A stretch of 64,000 bases of DNA from Cyathus striatus (GCA_025738555.1 JAOVFP010000011.1:2542001-2606000), one strand, 5' to 3'. Counted from the stretch's first letter, positions 48,385 to 60,851 are shown. Made by a program: numbers and translations. The notes: generated by a model from the letters alone, not told the origin.

Positions 48385-51300
48385 ATGGAGCAACCTGGTC
48401 CTAGTCGATTAAGAGCCACACGCAAACGCTCACGGAACTGTGAATGCATGTGTCGATCTTGCGTTACTGTCGACCCTATAACTGGACGCTCTGTGGGAAT
48501 GGTGGTATCTCGTTCTACGCGAGATAATCACACCAGTGATGAAAGGAAGTTACATCTGACTACGATGGCTTCTGGCCCTGCGCATAGTGGTCGGAGGTCC
48601 TCAGATGAAGGTGGCTCTTCGACATCCCTGCAAGACGATACAAATAGCTGGATTAAGCTCGTGGAGGATGAGGTCCAAGCATTGTCGAATCTTCCTTTCA
48701 ATAATGTTCATGGCGACTCTCTTGTCTTTAAATATGAACCAATGGACAATGGAGAATACCAACAAATACGCCCTGCCGAACGCATTCTTCCAAATTCTGG
48801 AGTTTATTCATTACGGGATGACTGTCGGGAAAATTCAGTTCTTCTGGTCACAGAGTATCGACTTTGTGAGCTGCTCGCATGTCTTCAAGTTGGAAACGAG
48901 TATGTTGGAGATTGCGACTGCCTAATTCACCAAATTCGTGAAGAATTACTTTGGATTGACAATGAAAAAGAAGGTCACTGGGTCGCGCAACGGGCCCCAC
49001 ACCGTTCTGATCTGGTTGTCAATACGGGTGAGCGCTTCTACCTATATTTTTGCACTAAAGCATGCTGACAAACCTGAAGAAATACACTTTTCTACAGTCG
49101 AGGACCTAAATTTTGGTTCAAAGAATTGCTTCCTTCGCAACTCTAGTAATGCAAAATATCTTTTTTCCCCTAGGAGGGCACTCCGTGTGCAATTAGGTGG
49201 CTTTCGAAGCTTGTTACGAGGGAGCTGGCGTCCCATCAGCGGTCATTAATACCATTCTGAAGGATCCACAATCTCTCGCATACCAATTTCGCATTGATTC
49301 TCCTCTCTCTCAATTTATCTGCTGCTCTTCTTGTCATGCTTTGTATCCATTCAGTGCACGTAATCGTGATGGCATAGTTGACCAAAGTCCAACGTGCTGC
49401 CTTTTTCAGACTACACCTGGGAGTTCTGTATGTGATACACTCTTATGGAAGGAACAAAAGATATCAGGAGGGCGTTCAGTGAGTGTTCCTATCCGAAAGT
49501 ACTATCATCAAAGGATAAAGACATGGCTGGGTCACCTACTGTCGCGGAAGGGAATAGAAGAACTAGTCGAAGCACCATCTGTGACCTATCAGAGGACCTC
49601 GATTCGATATCAATGACATATGGCAGTCGAGTATATTTACTCAATTAAAGGGATTGAGTCAGGGCTCTTTTTCCCTGGGCCAGGAGATGAGGGGCGCCTT
49701 GTTTTCAGCATCTCTGTCGATAGTTTTGATCCCTTTGGGATGAAAACAGCCAAACAATCAGCATCATCAACAGGGATCTGGCTTGTCCTGCTTAACCTTC
49801 CTCCACATCTTAGATATCTTCAGGAAAATGTATATCTTGTTGGAGTTATTCCAGGACCAGACAAGCCTTCCAATGACAAGATAAACCACTATATTGACCT
49901 TGTTGTGGACGACTTACTAGAACTTTGGGCACCTGGATATACTTTTCCAGGACACATAAGTATCAACTGGGAAGACTTTACAAAGCAATGCTTGTTCCGC
50001 TAGTTGCAGATATGCTAGCAGCACGGCAAGTTAGTGGTATGGCTAGTGCGCCAACAGCCCACTATTTCTGTACCTTCTGTGACCTCGACTTCGATGATAT
50101 TGACATTCTGGATCGTAATGAATGGCCGGCAAAAGACATTGAGCACATTCGTCATTATGCATCTTTATGGAAAAATGCATCTAACGAGAAAGAACGGAAA
50201 ACATTATTTGAAGCTACTGGTTTACGTTGGTCACCACTTCTTAGACTACCATATTGGAATCCAGCATTATATACAGTGGTCGACTCGATGCATGCTCTTG
50301 ACCTCAATCTCATTCAGATTCACTGCCGCCAGCTCTTTCAGATTGACGTTGAGGTGATGGGAGGTGATGGTATCATTAATACTCCACACCAAGATAAACG
50401 GGCACATTATAGCAAAATCGACAAGAGGTCATTTGATAAATGCCTTCAACTCATCCGTGACAACAGGCCTGATTTATTCAACGAGCTTATGAATATACAC
50501 CGACGAGTACTTTTGCTTGTGCGACCACTATAAAATTCTTGGGTTGGGCATCGCTTGGTGGTTGGAACTCGGTCTGTACTGGCAAGAAATATACGGGAAT
50601 GGGTATGCCCACTGAACAGTTGTAATTGCTTCATGTTTTCTTACAATGATATTCTTTCAGAGAAATTCCAACAATCAAGATGTCTTGGCATTCCTGTCCT
50701 CCGATGCGCATGTTCTGCGGAATGAGGGTACTGATGGCCAGTTAACAGTAACAAATTTCGAACCAGAGGACACATCAATCCCCACCCCTGAAGGCATTGA
50801 CCAGACAGTGGTACTACGCGTGATACGGCATCTAATGATCCGAATGATGCAACCGAAAGTCGACAATCCAAAGCATACTCACAAGGAATGCCGCCATCTT
50901 CAAACACATATGTGACCTTTTAGAAATCAGTGTCACCGATATCAATCTCCAGCAGTGCACAGCCAAGCAAAATCTATACGATGCTATTATTGAAGCAGTA
51001 GGTGTCTAGGTGTCACACCAAACATCTGAAACTAATGAGACCGTAGATAACTGATAGCTCAGAGAAGTTTGAGAAGCTTTCATCGTTCATCCCTCAACAG
51101 CGCTCTAGCCGAGTAGTACTAGGGAAAGATTTGATGGAATCGGTCTGGGATGACATGCGACGTACAGCGACTTCCCGGTTGGATCCATCCTGTTCCTCAC
51201 AACTGGGGCACCGTGAAAGAGGAAAACTTAGTGGTGACAATTGGCGAGTTATCGGCACCATTCATCTTCCTATTACGTTGATTTGGAAGTGGAGGAATGA

Positions 51301-52475
51301 AACAGGCAGAAAGCAACTTCTTCTTCAAAACTTTATGAATTTGGTTTCAGCTGTTAACATAGCAAATCTACGTAGCACCTCACGACGGAAGGCCGCAAAA
51401 TACAGGGAGTTGATGACCAGTTATGTATCGGGTACAAAGAGCTCTTTCCGGACCAGCAGGCTGCGGCTGGTGCATCATATGGCAATCCACATTGGGGATA
51501 TTCTAGACTTGTTTGGTCCCGTACATGCCTATAGCTCACCGTATTACGAGCGCTATATCAACTTCTTTCATCGTATCAATACAAACCAAAAATTAGGTAC
51601 GTCATACCTGCCTTATTTCTATTCATCATCAACCCTAACTAATTATAGGTGAACTGGAGACAACGTTCATGAGAACTGCAGTCCGTGCTGTGAATATTCA
51701 TGCAGTCCTTGCTGATGATGATACTTTGCGAGAAAATGTTTTCGAGTTGATTCAAACTATGGACGCGATAGAGAAGGAAGACATTCGAGGGTTTCGTCAG
51801 GCCACTCTGCTAGATCCCACCAAACTAACAACCTTCACGAACTCTAAAGGCAGTGGCCATGAGTTCACGTTAGATGCTGGCAATTATCAGTTGCTGGTTG
51901 ACCTTCTAGATCATCAATCAGCACCCCCCAGGCGGCCGCCAGCCAAAGTCTTCTGCCTTGATGAAGTTTCTTATCGCGGTGTTCTGTATGGTGCATCTGG
52001 ATCTCGTGGGGATCAAAACAGTAACATCTACTTTTGTTCCCCGCAAGGAGTTCGCTCTGGCTCTGAACTTACTCATTCCCCAGAAGCAGGAACAATTGAA
52101 AGGATATTCAGAATTTCAGATACAAGTCACGATGGCATATTGGATGATTCTGTCTTCCTAGTTGTCCGAGAATATCCGCGACTAATGGTAATCATGAATG
52201 CCAGGATCCAGGATCCTTATTTGAAATATGGCCAGTTTGCTGGATATCTGTGCGAGGCTAGTCCGACAATCACATGCGTAATCCGTCTCACTCATATTGT
52301 ATCCCATGTCGCATTGACTGCTATGAGTGAAGACTATGAACACCTTCTCCATGTATTGCCAGTTGATCGTGTGAGTAGCCAGCCCCATATATGTCTTATA
52401 TAATGTGCTAATGTTCAATACTTGCAGCTGATGCTAACGTTCCGTGACGATGACGGTGATCAAGGATCTAATTAG
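48385..52475 (+). pseudogene. Tnp2-type (Plavaka/CACTA) transposase, nearly full length but decayed
   Basis: The start carries a CECMCRSC zinc-binding cluster. Then come CCSSCHALYPF, CCLFQ and WLGHLLSRKGIEEL, followed by the catalytic core. In the core, FSISVDSFDPFGMK bears the first acidic residue, and LPPHLRYLQENVYLVGVIPG and YTVVDSMHALDLNLI the second. After a variable part come GKLSGDNWRVIGTIHLPITLIWKW, DLFGPVHAYSSPYYERYI and GELETTFM. The last exon ends at 52475. Lesions include TAG at 49194-49196, TGA near 49614, a local frame excursion around 49600-49670, a one-base loss near 49955 and a break near 50530. Some introns are canonical (49028-49173; 51598-51650). Inactive as read. Confidence 0.85.
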
Positions 52476-52674
52476 CTACCGCGTGCACTGCATGCATATC
52501 CCCCGTATGCCCGCCGTAATACTGCGCTCTGTCCATGCTGTTGCAAACTCATTTCACTGTCTGCTCTACTTGTGCATTATAGTACTCGAACCAGTAACAA
52601 ACATAGAACTACAAGATTTAAGCATAGATATATGTACACAGTGTCTAATGCTCAAGTCTCTCTGGTCAGTGCTT

Positions 52675-54117
52675 TTAGGCCTTGGTAAAAGCTGCCCCTC
52701 CCTGGCCACTTACACTCCTGGAAATCAAAAGTACTGCGACTGCGATGATAACCACTACAAAGCCATATAAAAAGTACAACGTGAATGTCTCAAAATGTAT
52801 CGGTTGCGTCGATCCACCAGTTGTTCGCTGTCTTCGGACTTCAGACAGTAATGCCTGATGCCTCTCCTCGAAAGTGAATACCATTAGCTTTGTAGTGACA
52901 CCATTCGAAGCTACTATCATGGTGGCCGTTTTGCGCCCTTTGTTATGTTCCACAACTCCGAAATCCTGAACCGTGTATTATTATATAACACAACTGACTA
53001 TGGATGGATGCACGTACCAACATCTGGAGCTGCTGATTAATGGCTTCGGTTGTTTCCCACTTCACGTGTGCCCAATTACCGAATGGTGTCGTCAGAAATG
53101 GTGCAGTCACAATACGGCCGTCGCCCTGAGTCGCGATGACAGACATCCCATCCATAAACTTAATGCCGACGATATCATTTTCGTCGCTGACATTATATTT
53201 CGTTGTGAACATAAAAGCTTCGTCACGAATAGAATACCAATCGATTCCGTCATACAAGTTCGCCACTGCAAGAATGCCGGTGTAAGGGGAATAAGCACAG
53301 GATCCAACGAAGCTTTCACTCCGCGTCTCAATCTGCCACTTTATTCCGTACAGATACCGTGTGGAGTACACGCTGTGTAGATGACTACTGTTAGGAATCC
53401 TGGAGCATGCGTAGATAGGCAACTTACGTTATGTTTGACTTCCTGAAGAAGGCGACAATGAGCGTGTCGTTGTTCATGTAAACCATGAATATTGGGACTG
53501 GGATGTCTGTTATCGGAACACTTGCGATTCCAATATCTCTGGGCACGGCAGGAAGACCTGGTAGCTGCTCGACAGGGAGACAACGCTCGTTAAATGGGCT
53601 ATTCAGGATTCCAATATGAAAACCAGCCGAAAATGCAACCTGTGTTGAAGCGTAGTTTATCGCAAGGCTAGAAATAAAACCTTCATATTCGAGGGTCGTC
53701 ATGATATCTCCCTTGTCCTGTGCATAGTCTTAATGTCGATAGAAATGAACAAGATCACGAACATACGGAATCTTCATCGGGATTGAACCTCAAGAAGGTT
53801 AGCCTACCGTTCGCGGATCCAACTACAATCAGCCTGCTTGTTCGATGCCAGGTAATTGTTCGCACTGTGCCTTCGGTATTAATCATTCTAACTATCTGGT
53901 ACATTAAGGTTCGTCGTATCTAAGAAGGTCATCATTCGAGCCTGATGATCAATACCATAGTGAATATGCCTACTTCGACCACCCCTTCATCATCGCCCCA
54001 AGCGATATAGGTTCTCGTTGGGGAGAACGACACCGCTCCTATAGGACTGGGTGTCGGTATTTCAAGTTTTAGCACCAATTCGGTACGAGGATTGTGGATA
54101 TAACCAAAGTCAGACAT
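52675..54117 (-). CDS. Tail-anchored WD40 propeller protein, copy 3 (408 aa)
   Basis: Five exons (53956-54117, 53767-53895, 53428-53717, 53018-53372, 52675-52965) join through GT-AG introns in consistent phase into 408 codons. Blade-like segments include SFSPTRTYIAWGDDEGVVEV, RLIVVGSANGRLTFLRF and CAYSPYTGILAVANLYDGID. The latter holds the family marker NLYDGIDWYSI. A single hydrophobic helix (TLYFLYGFVVVIIAVAVLLI) lies about 20 residues from the end. There is no signal peptide. It is convergent with the second Tnp2 gene, with 199 bp between the stops. An additional upstream exon is possible. Confidence 0.8.
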
Positions 54118-54362
54118 GATGTGTTCGAGAGAGGAATATTCAATCAAGCCACAGATAACTTGATTTTTTGACCCCGAGAAAAACGTGCACACCTACATGA
54201 CTCTGATTATCAAGTCGCATATTGTCGCCAAGATTAAGACGTTTTCACCGGTATGGTGCAAATGACTTGCGGAAGTAAATTAGACTCGTGGCAGCTGAAA
54301 GGGGTTAGCTGATAAACATGCATTTGCCAAGTTCCGAACATACGAATCCTCTACATTTTACA

Positions 54363-55723
54363 ATGAATGTTCGGTCCGACCACTGGCATTCTCTCTCAAA
54401 ACATATATGTTGTAACGGCAAAAAACTGAACGTTAATCTACACCCCAACTTTTTTATGGTGAGGTTTCTTCAGCTCCATTCATTATTCACACCCCATTGA
54501 CAAATCTTTAACAGGCTACTAACGTTCGTGGGCTCCTATTTCCTCTGACAGGGCGATCTCGTTATAGGGATTTCCCTGTTCAAACGAGTGCACCTCCAGC
54601 ATCGCTACCCCGCATTGATGTGGATGCCTTATTCAAATCGACGCCAGTCGGGGCCGACTCCGAACCCCGTTGCACCAGCATAATGCGGATCAATATAGAC
54701 CGGCATAGGCTTCTTGTATATGGTTACTGTGACAGCCGCAGCGTTGTTAATGAGACTTTGCTACTTCTGAAGCCTTCAACATTGTGGCAAGGAGAACTTG
54801 CCGTGTTTGCTCTTGCGATGCATGCTGTTTCGATTAACCGCTCATGCAATAGATCTCTCGCAAATCAGGCCGCTATCCTGTAAGCGATATCTTTATTTCT
54901 TTTCAATCATGACTAACTGGTAGCCATAGCTTTCTCTCTCGCTTCACGGAAGCAGAAGACCTTGGAATCCGAGTTCCTACTATTATCGTACGTGCCTATA
55001 AAATTGCTTATTGTAAGTGTAATGAGAGATATTATGACAGAATTACCGTAGTGATGGTACTGCTTCTGCACAGATAAATGGCAACTCGCGCGTTGCCGCC
55101 GACGCGGGGGTTGACCATGTACGCTTTCACACTGACATGTTTGGTTGAAGCTGATGAATAATACAGTCTGAACTGATGCACTCCAGCATCGACGTGGTCA
55201 GTTTAATTCATTCTGTTGACATGATGCCTTCTGACAACCTTAGTACCTCTAGCCAATAGAATCACCTGGGATTATATATCCCATTGATGGCCTTGTTGGA
55301 GTGAAGTTTACATTCAGTTGTGTGAGGGGGCATGTTAACGTTCAAAGCGTATTAGGGACCACTCGGGGCGCGAACCGGAGATGGACGTCTATGGTGATCT
55401 CAGTGGGTGAGAGAAAGATGCTCGTTCATGGACGCATAGACAAATGGAATCGTCGACCTAGTGAGTCCATCCAGACCATTAAACCACGTACAAGATGGTA
55501 TGGGGAACTAGTTGTCTTTTCTCTTGGAACACAAGTTCCTTTTCTAAGCCAGCCACCTAGCATGCGTATAGTCAGGTATGCGGCTTCCTTGTAAGAGTTT
55601 CTTTGTTATTTCTACTATTGTTACTGATAACATTTTTTTTATTGATTCAGATTCGTCTCGCGAGCTTCGGAAGCGAGAGAAATGGGTGTGGCAGCCCCTG
55701 ACTTGATTTTATTTAGGTATTAG
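54363..55723 (+). CDS. Two-domain repeat protein of unknown function (345 aa)
   Basis: Seven exons (54363-54458, 54515-54879, 54930-54987, 55041-55118, 55167-55196, 55253-55590, 55651-55723) give 345 codons in one frame. Two related domains follow each other. Both have RxTSIMxI/RWTSMVIS, a short LVYGY/LVHGR strand, LLKPSTLWQGELAVF/TIKPRTRWYGELVVF, then FLSRFTEAEDLGI/FVSRASEAREMGV. This is an internal duplication of about 150 residues. I recall such domains in many mushroom genomes but know no function. Intact. Confidence 0.65.
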
Positions 55724-56081
55724 CACACTGTACATGTACAAGTATTAGCAGAGATTTCTCTTATTTCTTGTCAATTTCTCGTACTTCTTAATTTGGTGTT
55801 TGTCTACCCTATAAATTTCACGTGATGATAACTCATTACCGATCAGATCACCTGTGACAATGGTTCAATCGGTCACCTTTGCTTCATTTTTTCTTCGTAC
55901 GTCTTGCACTAATAAGCTTGAGGGCTCTCGTGCACTGCTTGCACAGTTTGCCTTCGCACACGGATTTTGGGCTACTGCACTGCTTGCATAGCTCGATTAT
56001 TCCCAGCTGCTGACCAGATCGAGCGCACTGCTTCATACTCCCACTTGTCCGCTACCGCTCCTGATTGAGCCTGGGCTCACC
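55724..56081. other. Intergenic region with hairpin-motif relatives
   Basis: GTGCACTGCTTGCACAG (about 55930) and GCACTGCTTGCATAG (about 55976) are diverged forms of the GCGCACTGCTTGCGC motif. A GCGCACTGCTTCA half-copy is near 56020. Promoter of the next gene presumably lies here. Confidence 0.5.
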
Positions 56082-58842
56082 ATGCCACAAAAGTATGAAT
56101 TCAGAGGACATCAGGTCGATACCGACTGGGTCTATAGACAGATTCCAAGTTTCTACGACGGACTAAGCTGTGTAATTCCCGGGAACGCGGTATCGAGGTG
56201 GGGTGTTGAGATTTGTTGTGAAAATGGGTACGTGGGTTATGGGAAGTAAAATACACTGTTAATAATCGGATATTTCATGCAGGCCCACACTGCTTTTTGA
56301 GCTTTGGTCCCCAAACTCACACCTTCACCAATTCTATCCTGGTCCTGTTACTTCATTGTTAGGTGCACAGGATGTCGAACCAGATCTTCCCTTTCCAGAT
56401 GGGCGACTTGGACCACGAGATTGGTCCATTCATCCCCAGCCGTTTTCAAGTAGTAAGCCCTGGATTGGATTTAGCAAGTGCCCTCTGTTGAACCCCACTA
56501 ACTGGGAATGCGCCGATCCGGAGCTCATTCCCTTGCCGTTGGTATGGGTTCCTTCATACTCCAAGCCCGGGAAGGGACAGATATATGTGAAGTATGCCGT
56601 AGCACTCGAAACACGAACTATCGAACTTCGAAATAAGGTGCTGAGTTACGCTTCTCCCCGCGAACCGGACAAGCCAACTCAGTATGTCCTCAGTCATCGG
56701 CCTTCTTATCCCGCACTCGACGATGTTCGTCGCCTATGCGCACAGAATTATTGGAGCTACGATGAACTTGTCCAACGGTTTAGATCTGTTCAGCGTGGCC
56801 TTATCGAGATGGAAGCTTGGCTAACCTTAATGGAATATCTTCCGATAAGGAACGAGAGTAGTTCGTTGACAAGTATTCCTAGAGTTAACAACCAGCGTGT
56901 TGGGGTTTGGCTTAATGCCGCAGATGAAAAAGACATTCTGTGGATTCTGTGGATTGGTATCATTCCTGCCTACGTTATCCACCAGCTGGTTCAAGATGAA
57001 GACTTCCCTGTAACAAACCGTTATATTCTGGACCACCGGCCTTCTACCTGGTATTGTGACTTCGTAAAGGACACCCCAGCAGAAGCCCTGAATTCTCAGT
57101 CAAATCCGTACATGTATGTATTTGCGAAGAATGCCAGCGATCTGCTTCTCCCCCCTCATCGCCTTCAAAAATTTTTGTGTTTTCCTCAGTTCAGTGCGGA
57201 TAGACGAAAACATATTAATTCTTCTTCATGGGCATATGAGCAACAGGCTGGGGGCTGGGGCAGCTGGGGTCGCAGCACCAGTCATTCTTCTGGGATCAGA
57301 CTTTGGGCTAGTTGCGATGAAGATGTCGAAAATGGTGTTTGGAATTTCGCAAGCCGTTCTAGACCTTTAGACTCTATGGCAGTCGACTCCGACAACTCTA
57401 GTCGGCATTCATTTGGTCGTTTAATAGAAGATGTCTGTTACGGCGCGTTCTGGTTACCGCCGCCAATTGCTTGCGGTCCCGACACTCGTAAGCCTATGGC
57501 TGGCGGAAGGAAGAAGAAAAACAAGATGTCATGGGACCACTTTTACGAAGAAGATGCAGAAGATATCTTCCCTTTGGACGGTGTTCCTAAGGGATTGTCG
57601 ACCGTGATGGTTCGACGCTCGAAGAAGAGCACTGAGGCAAAGGAATATGGTGCCGATTCTGATTCTGATGAGGGTATCGACGACACTGGCTGTTATGAAC
57701 ATCGGGACAAATGGCCAAAGCTTGGTATCCATGTTGTATGGGACCGCCATAATGGCCGCAAGCTACACTTCAGAGAATCTCTTCAACAGGACGAGCGGGT
57801 GTATTACAACGATAAAATGCTCGGCTTTCCTTTAGCCAAACTGTCCTACTGGGCTCTTGTAAATAGAATGCCAAAAGAGGTCTTTCCACTATCATCGTGG
57901 GCTTATTACGATGCGCGTCCTCCCGCAACCCGCATTGGTGATACATTATCAATTGAGGCGTGTCGGCCTGCCCTGTCGGTCAGCAATGGTGTTGACACCG
58001 ATGCGTCTCACGAATCGAGCATTGCTTATGAACCCGACGTCCTCTCAGGCCCTGCTGAAACGTGTCAGCCTACTCCATCGGTCAGTAATGGTGTTGACAT
58101 CGATGCGTCTTGCGAATCAGACATGGCTTATGAACCCGACGCCCTCTCAGGCCCTGCTGAAGCATGTCAGCCTACTTTGTCGATCAGTAATGGTGTTGGC
58201 ACAGATGTGTCTCGCGATTCGGATATGGTTTATGAACCCGACGTCCTCTCAGGCCCTACTGAATCGTGTCGGCCCACTTTGGCAGTCAGTAATGGTGTTG
58301 GTACCAATGTGTCTCGCGAATCAGATATGGTTTACGAATTCAATGTCCTCGCAGGCCCTGCTGAAATGGACTCAAATCAGCGGCCTGTGACATTTCAAGC
58401 CCTCGACTGCCCGGCAGGTAGTATCTCATTAAACTGTGATCACGGATCTTCGGTAGTTCCTAACCATGAAGTCGTTGCGGATAATTCCAATCAAGTCATT
58501 GCGGACGACTCCAACCACGAAGTTGTAGCGGATGATCCCGACCACGAGGTCATCACTGTCCCGGCGGCCGCCCATGAGCACGTTTCCGGTCAGGGTCACA
58601 TAGCCCCTGAACATGCTCTCAGTCCGGGCCAACTATCCGCCCCCACTGCGAATTTACTGCTAGAGTACTACAGCAAGGGCCGACGTCGTTGTGGTATCCA
58701 TGGGGCACTGGTTAGAAAGTTTGGCTTGAACTTCTGGGATATCGTCAATAACATCACTTCTGAGGAGCTTGCCACTTGTACCCTGGATCAGCAGGAGTAC
58801 ATCACAACAAAACGAGCGGAGCGTAATGCCAAGATCGAATGA
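56082..58842 (+). CDS. 901-aa protein of unknown function with tandem repeats
   Basis: Two exons (56082-56227, 56283-58842) join through a 55-nt intron into 901 codons. The N-terminal 450 residues are Trp/Tyr/Pro-rich and look folded (for example PTLLFELWSPNSHLHQFYPG and WSYDELVQRFRSVQRGLIEM). A basic KKKNK patch near residue 460 and an acidic patch (DSDSDEGIDD) near 505 follow. Next is a region of four 34-residue repeats (about 607-742), then an acidic repeat of NHEVVAD type. A helical end carries RRCGIHGALVRKFGLNFWDI. No named family is recognised. The frame is clean and long, so it is probably expressed. It is the longest intact frame in the window. Confidence 0.75.
57955..58362 (+). repeat. 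102-bp tandem repeat x 4 inside the 901-aa gene
   Basis: Each unit encodes a version of SVSNGVDTDASHESSIAYEP, then DVLSGPAE. The unit is a multiple of three, so copy changes leave the frame open. Confidence 0.9.
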
Positions 58843-59018
58843 GATATGGGTCTATATCATCTTGCCGTAGCTGTCCCCGGTAGCACCACATGTACATGCA
58901 TATTTCTCTTGTGAATATAATGTTTATATCTGCCTCATGTTTTACGGTTTGCCACTTAAGAATCGATTAGAAACAGAGATATTTAAATGAGGCCCTATAT
59001 ATTGATCAGGCTTCAGCC

Positions 59019-60851
59019 ATGCCTCAGTCAAGCCGGAGCTCGAGTGTTCCCAGTGGGCAAAACTGGCAAGATACCGGGAGTCATACTGTACCGACGGAGC
59101 CCCCCAACAGTCCTCTTTCAACGAGTGATATGATTATTAGAGACAGGAACAGACGAACACTATCCACCTCCGGTGAAGTGGTACGACAGGAAAAGAGAAA
59201 TACAGTTCAAGCCTTGTTCTCCCGACCTATCACTACTGCTTCTACCCAAGAAGCCCCCGGTTTGTACTCCACTTAAGGAATCCTTCCTGTTGGCTAATAA
59301 TCTTGCTCTCAGGTGCAGCATCGCAACCCACCCAAACCCTGCCTCTGCACGTATGACATTTCTCTTCCCTTTTACGGATTGATCACACTGACCCTCAACC
59401 AGTCTGTAGATGGCGTACCTAACCCTGAACAAAATATGGAGGTCGACGGCACTGATGCCGACAATGAAGAAGAGGAAGAGGAAGAAACGAACGATGGAAC
59501 TCATCCACCAGCGCAATCAACATCTCTTCCTACTTCGTTTCTACCTCCTTTGACACGACGGGATCTCGATGAGCATATGCAGCATGTTCAACGGAATATA
59601 CGGACACAATTCAGGGGTATGCTCAATGATATGTCTATGATGCTCTCTCGGCAAGTTATTCCTGAAGTCCGCGGCTGCATCGCGCCGGCTTCCGATTCGA
59701 TTGGTACAAGGAAATGCTCTAAGATTTCAGGTCATGCTGCACGACGGTCTCATTCGTGTAATGACATGGCGGTGAGTAGCTACGTTTGAATTGAATTCGA
59801 GATGTTTAGCCAATTGGTTTTCAGCGGTTGGTTCAAGAACATGTTGTCCACTTAATGGGCACTAATATCTTACAATACTCGGCTACCGCTGACGAGGTTA
59901 ATAGCTTTGAGGAACATTGGGGCGAAATGGACCTCTGGGATATGCCTGAGAGTTGTCAGCCGAGCGCGTTCCTAGTTGACTTTCATAACGGACCAAAGAG
60001 TGCATGGAATCGTTCTGCAGCAAAGGTTTTTGCGATTGATTTTTGCGATGCAAATGAACTTCAGTCTAACACCGACACTATCCTTGATATCATGGAAAGA
60101 TTTCACACACGCGTCAAAAGCCTCAAAAAAGCTTACGCCGCGAAAAAAGCATCACCACAGGGTAGAACATTCAGCAATCAAGTTTTGCGCCGTTGGGGAA
60201 GGAAGCAAACTGTAGGTTTTACGCTATGTAACGTGGATAGCTACTGACTACTGTGTTCTAGAGATTCCATCGATGTTTGACAATATTTGAAGCACACCCT
60301 AAGCTGCGTCTTTATGTCCCGCTTATTCAGCGTTTGGGTGCGGCCGGAATGTCAAGTGACGAATCAGACAAAGAAAATATCGTGATTGATCCATCTGATT
60401 CCCTCCGTGTTAGGCATCCACGCTTCGTTGTAAAGCTACCCAGATGGAGGGCATCGTCCATCACTCAACTCTTACGAGCAGCCGATTCTCTTCATCACAT
60501 CCAGCGAAGGTTGAAGACAGATGATATGCGAGGCTCCTTTCCATGAATCCGTATTTCCGATCCTTTTGATTTGAAATATAGCGATAGCACGAGGTTTGTT
60601 CCGGGACTTCCTCGATGTGCCTACAATGCGAGATGGTTGGCGAGACAGCGAAACACTGAGTTCATTGTTCGACCAACTGAAGAGCAATGGGACTTCGATG
60701 TTGACCAGACAGTATTTGAGTAAGTTATACTTTATTATTAATGACATTGGCACATAAACCTATGTAACGCAGGTTTATAACAGCATCTCTACAAAGTAAC
60801 AGCATTGAGCTCGAGGAGACTCGGACGGCGCATAGAATGCTTAAGCAGTGA
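59019..60851 (+). pseudogene. GMSSDE-family gene, copy B, one internal stop
   Basis: Exons 59019-59259, 59313-59350, 59403-59771, 59825-60211, 60262-60719 and 60773-60851 join in phase. Ser/Thr-rich and acidic (EEEEEEET) N-terminal part, then SAWNRSAAKVFAIDF, LGAAGMSSDESD, RWRASSITQLLRAAD and LPRCAYNARWL. These are the same landmarks in the same order as copy A at 9599-12918. The only lesion seen is TGA at 60544-60546. The frame reopens immediately and continues through a canonical intron to TGA at 60849. Function unknown. It may still be expressed as a shorter protein. Confidence 0.6.
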
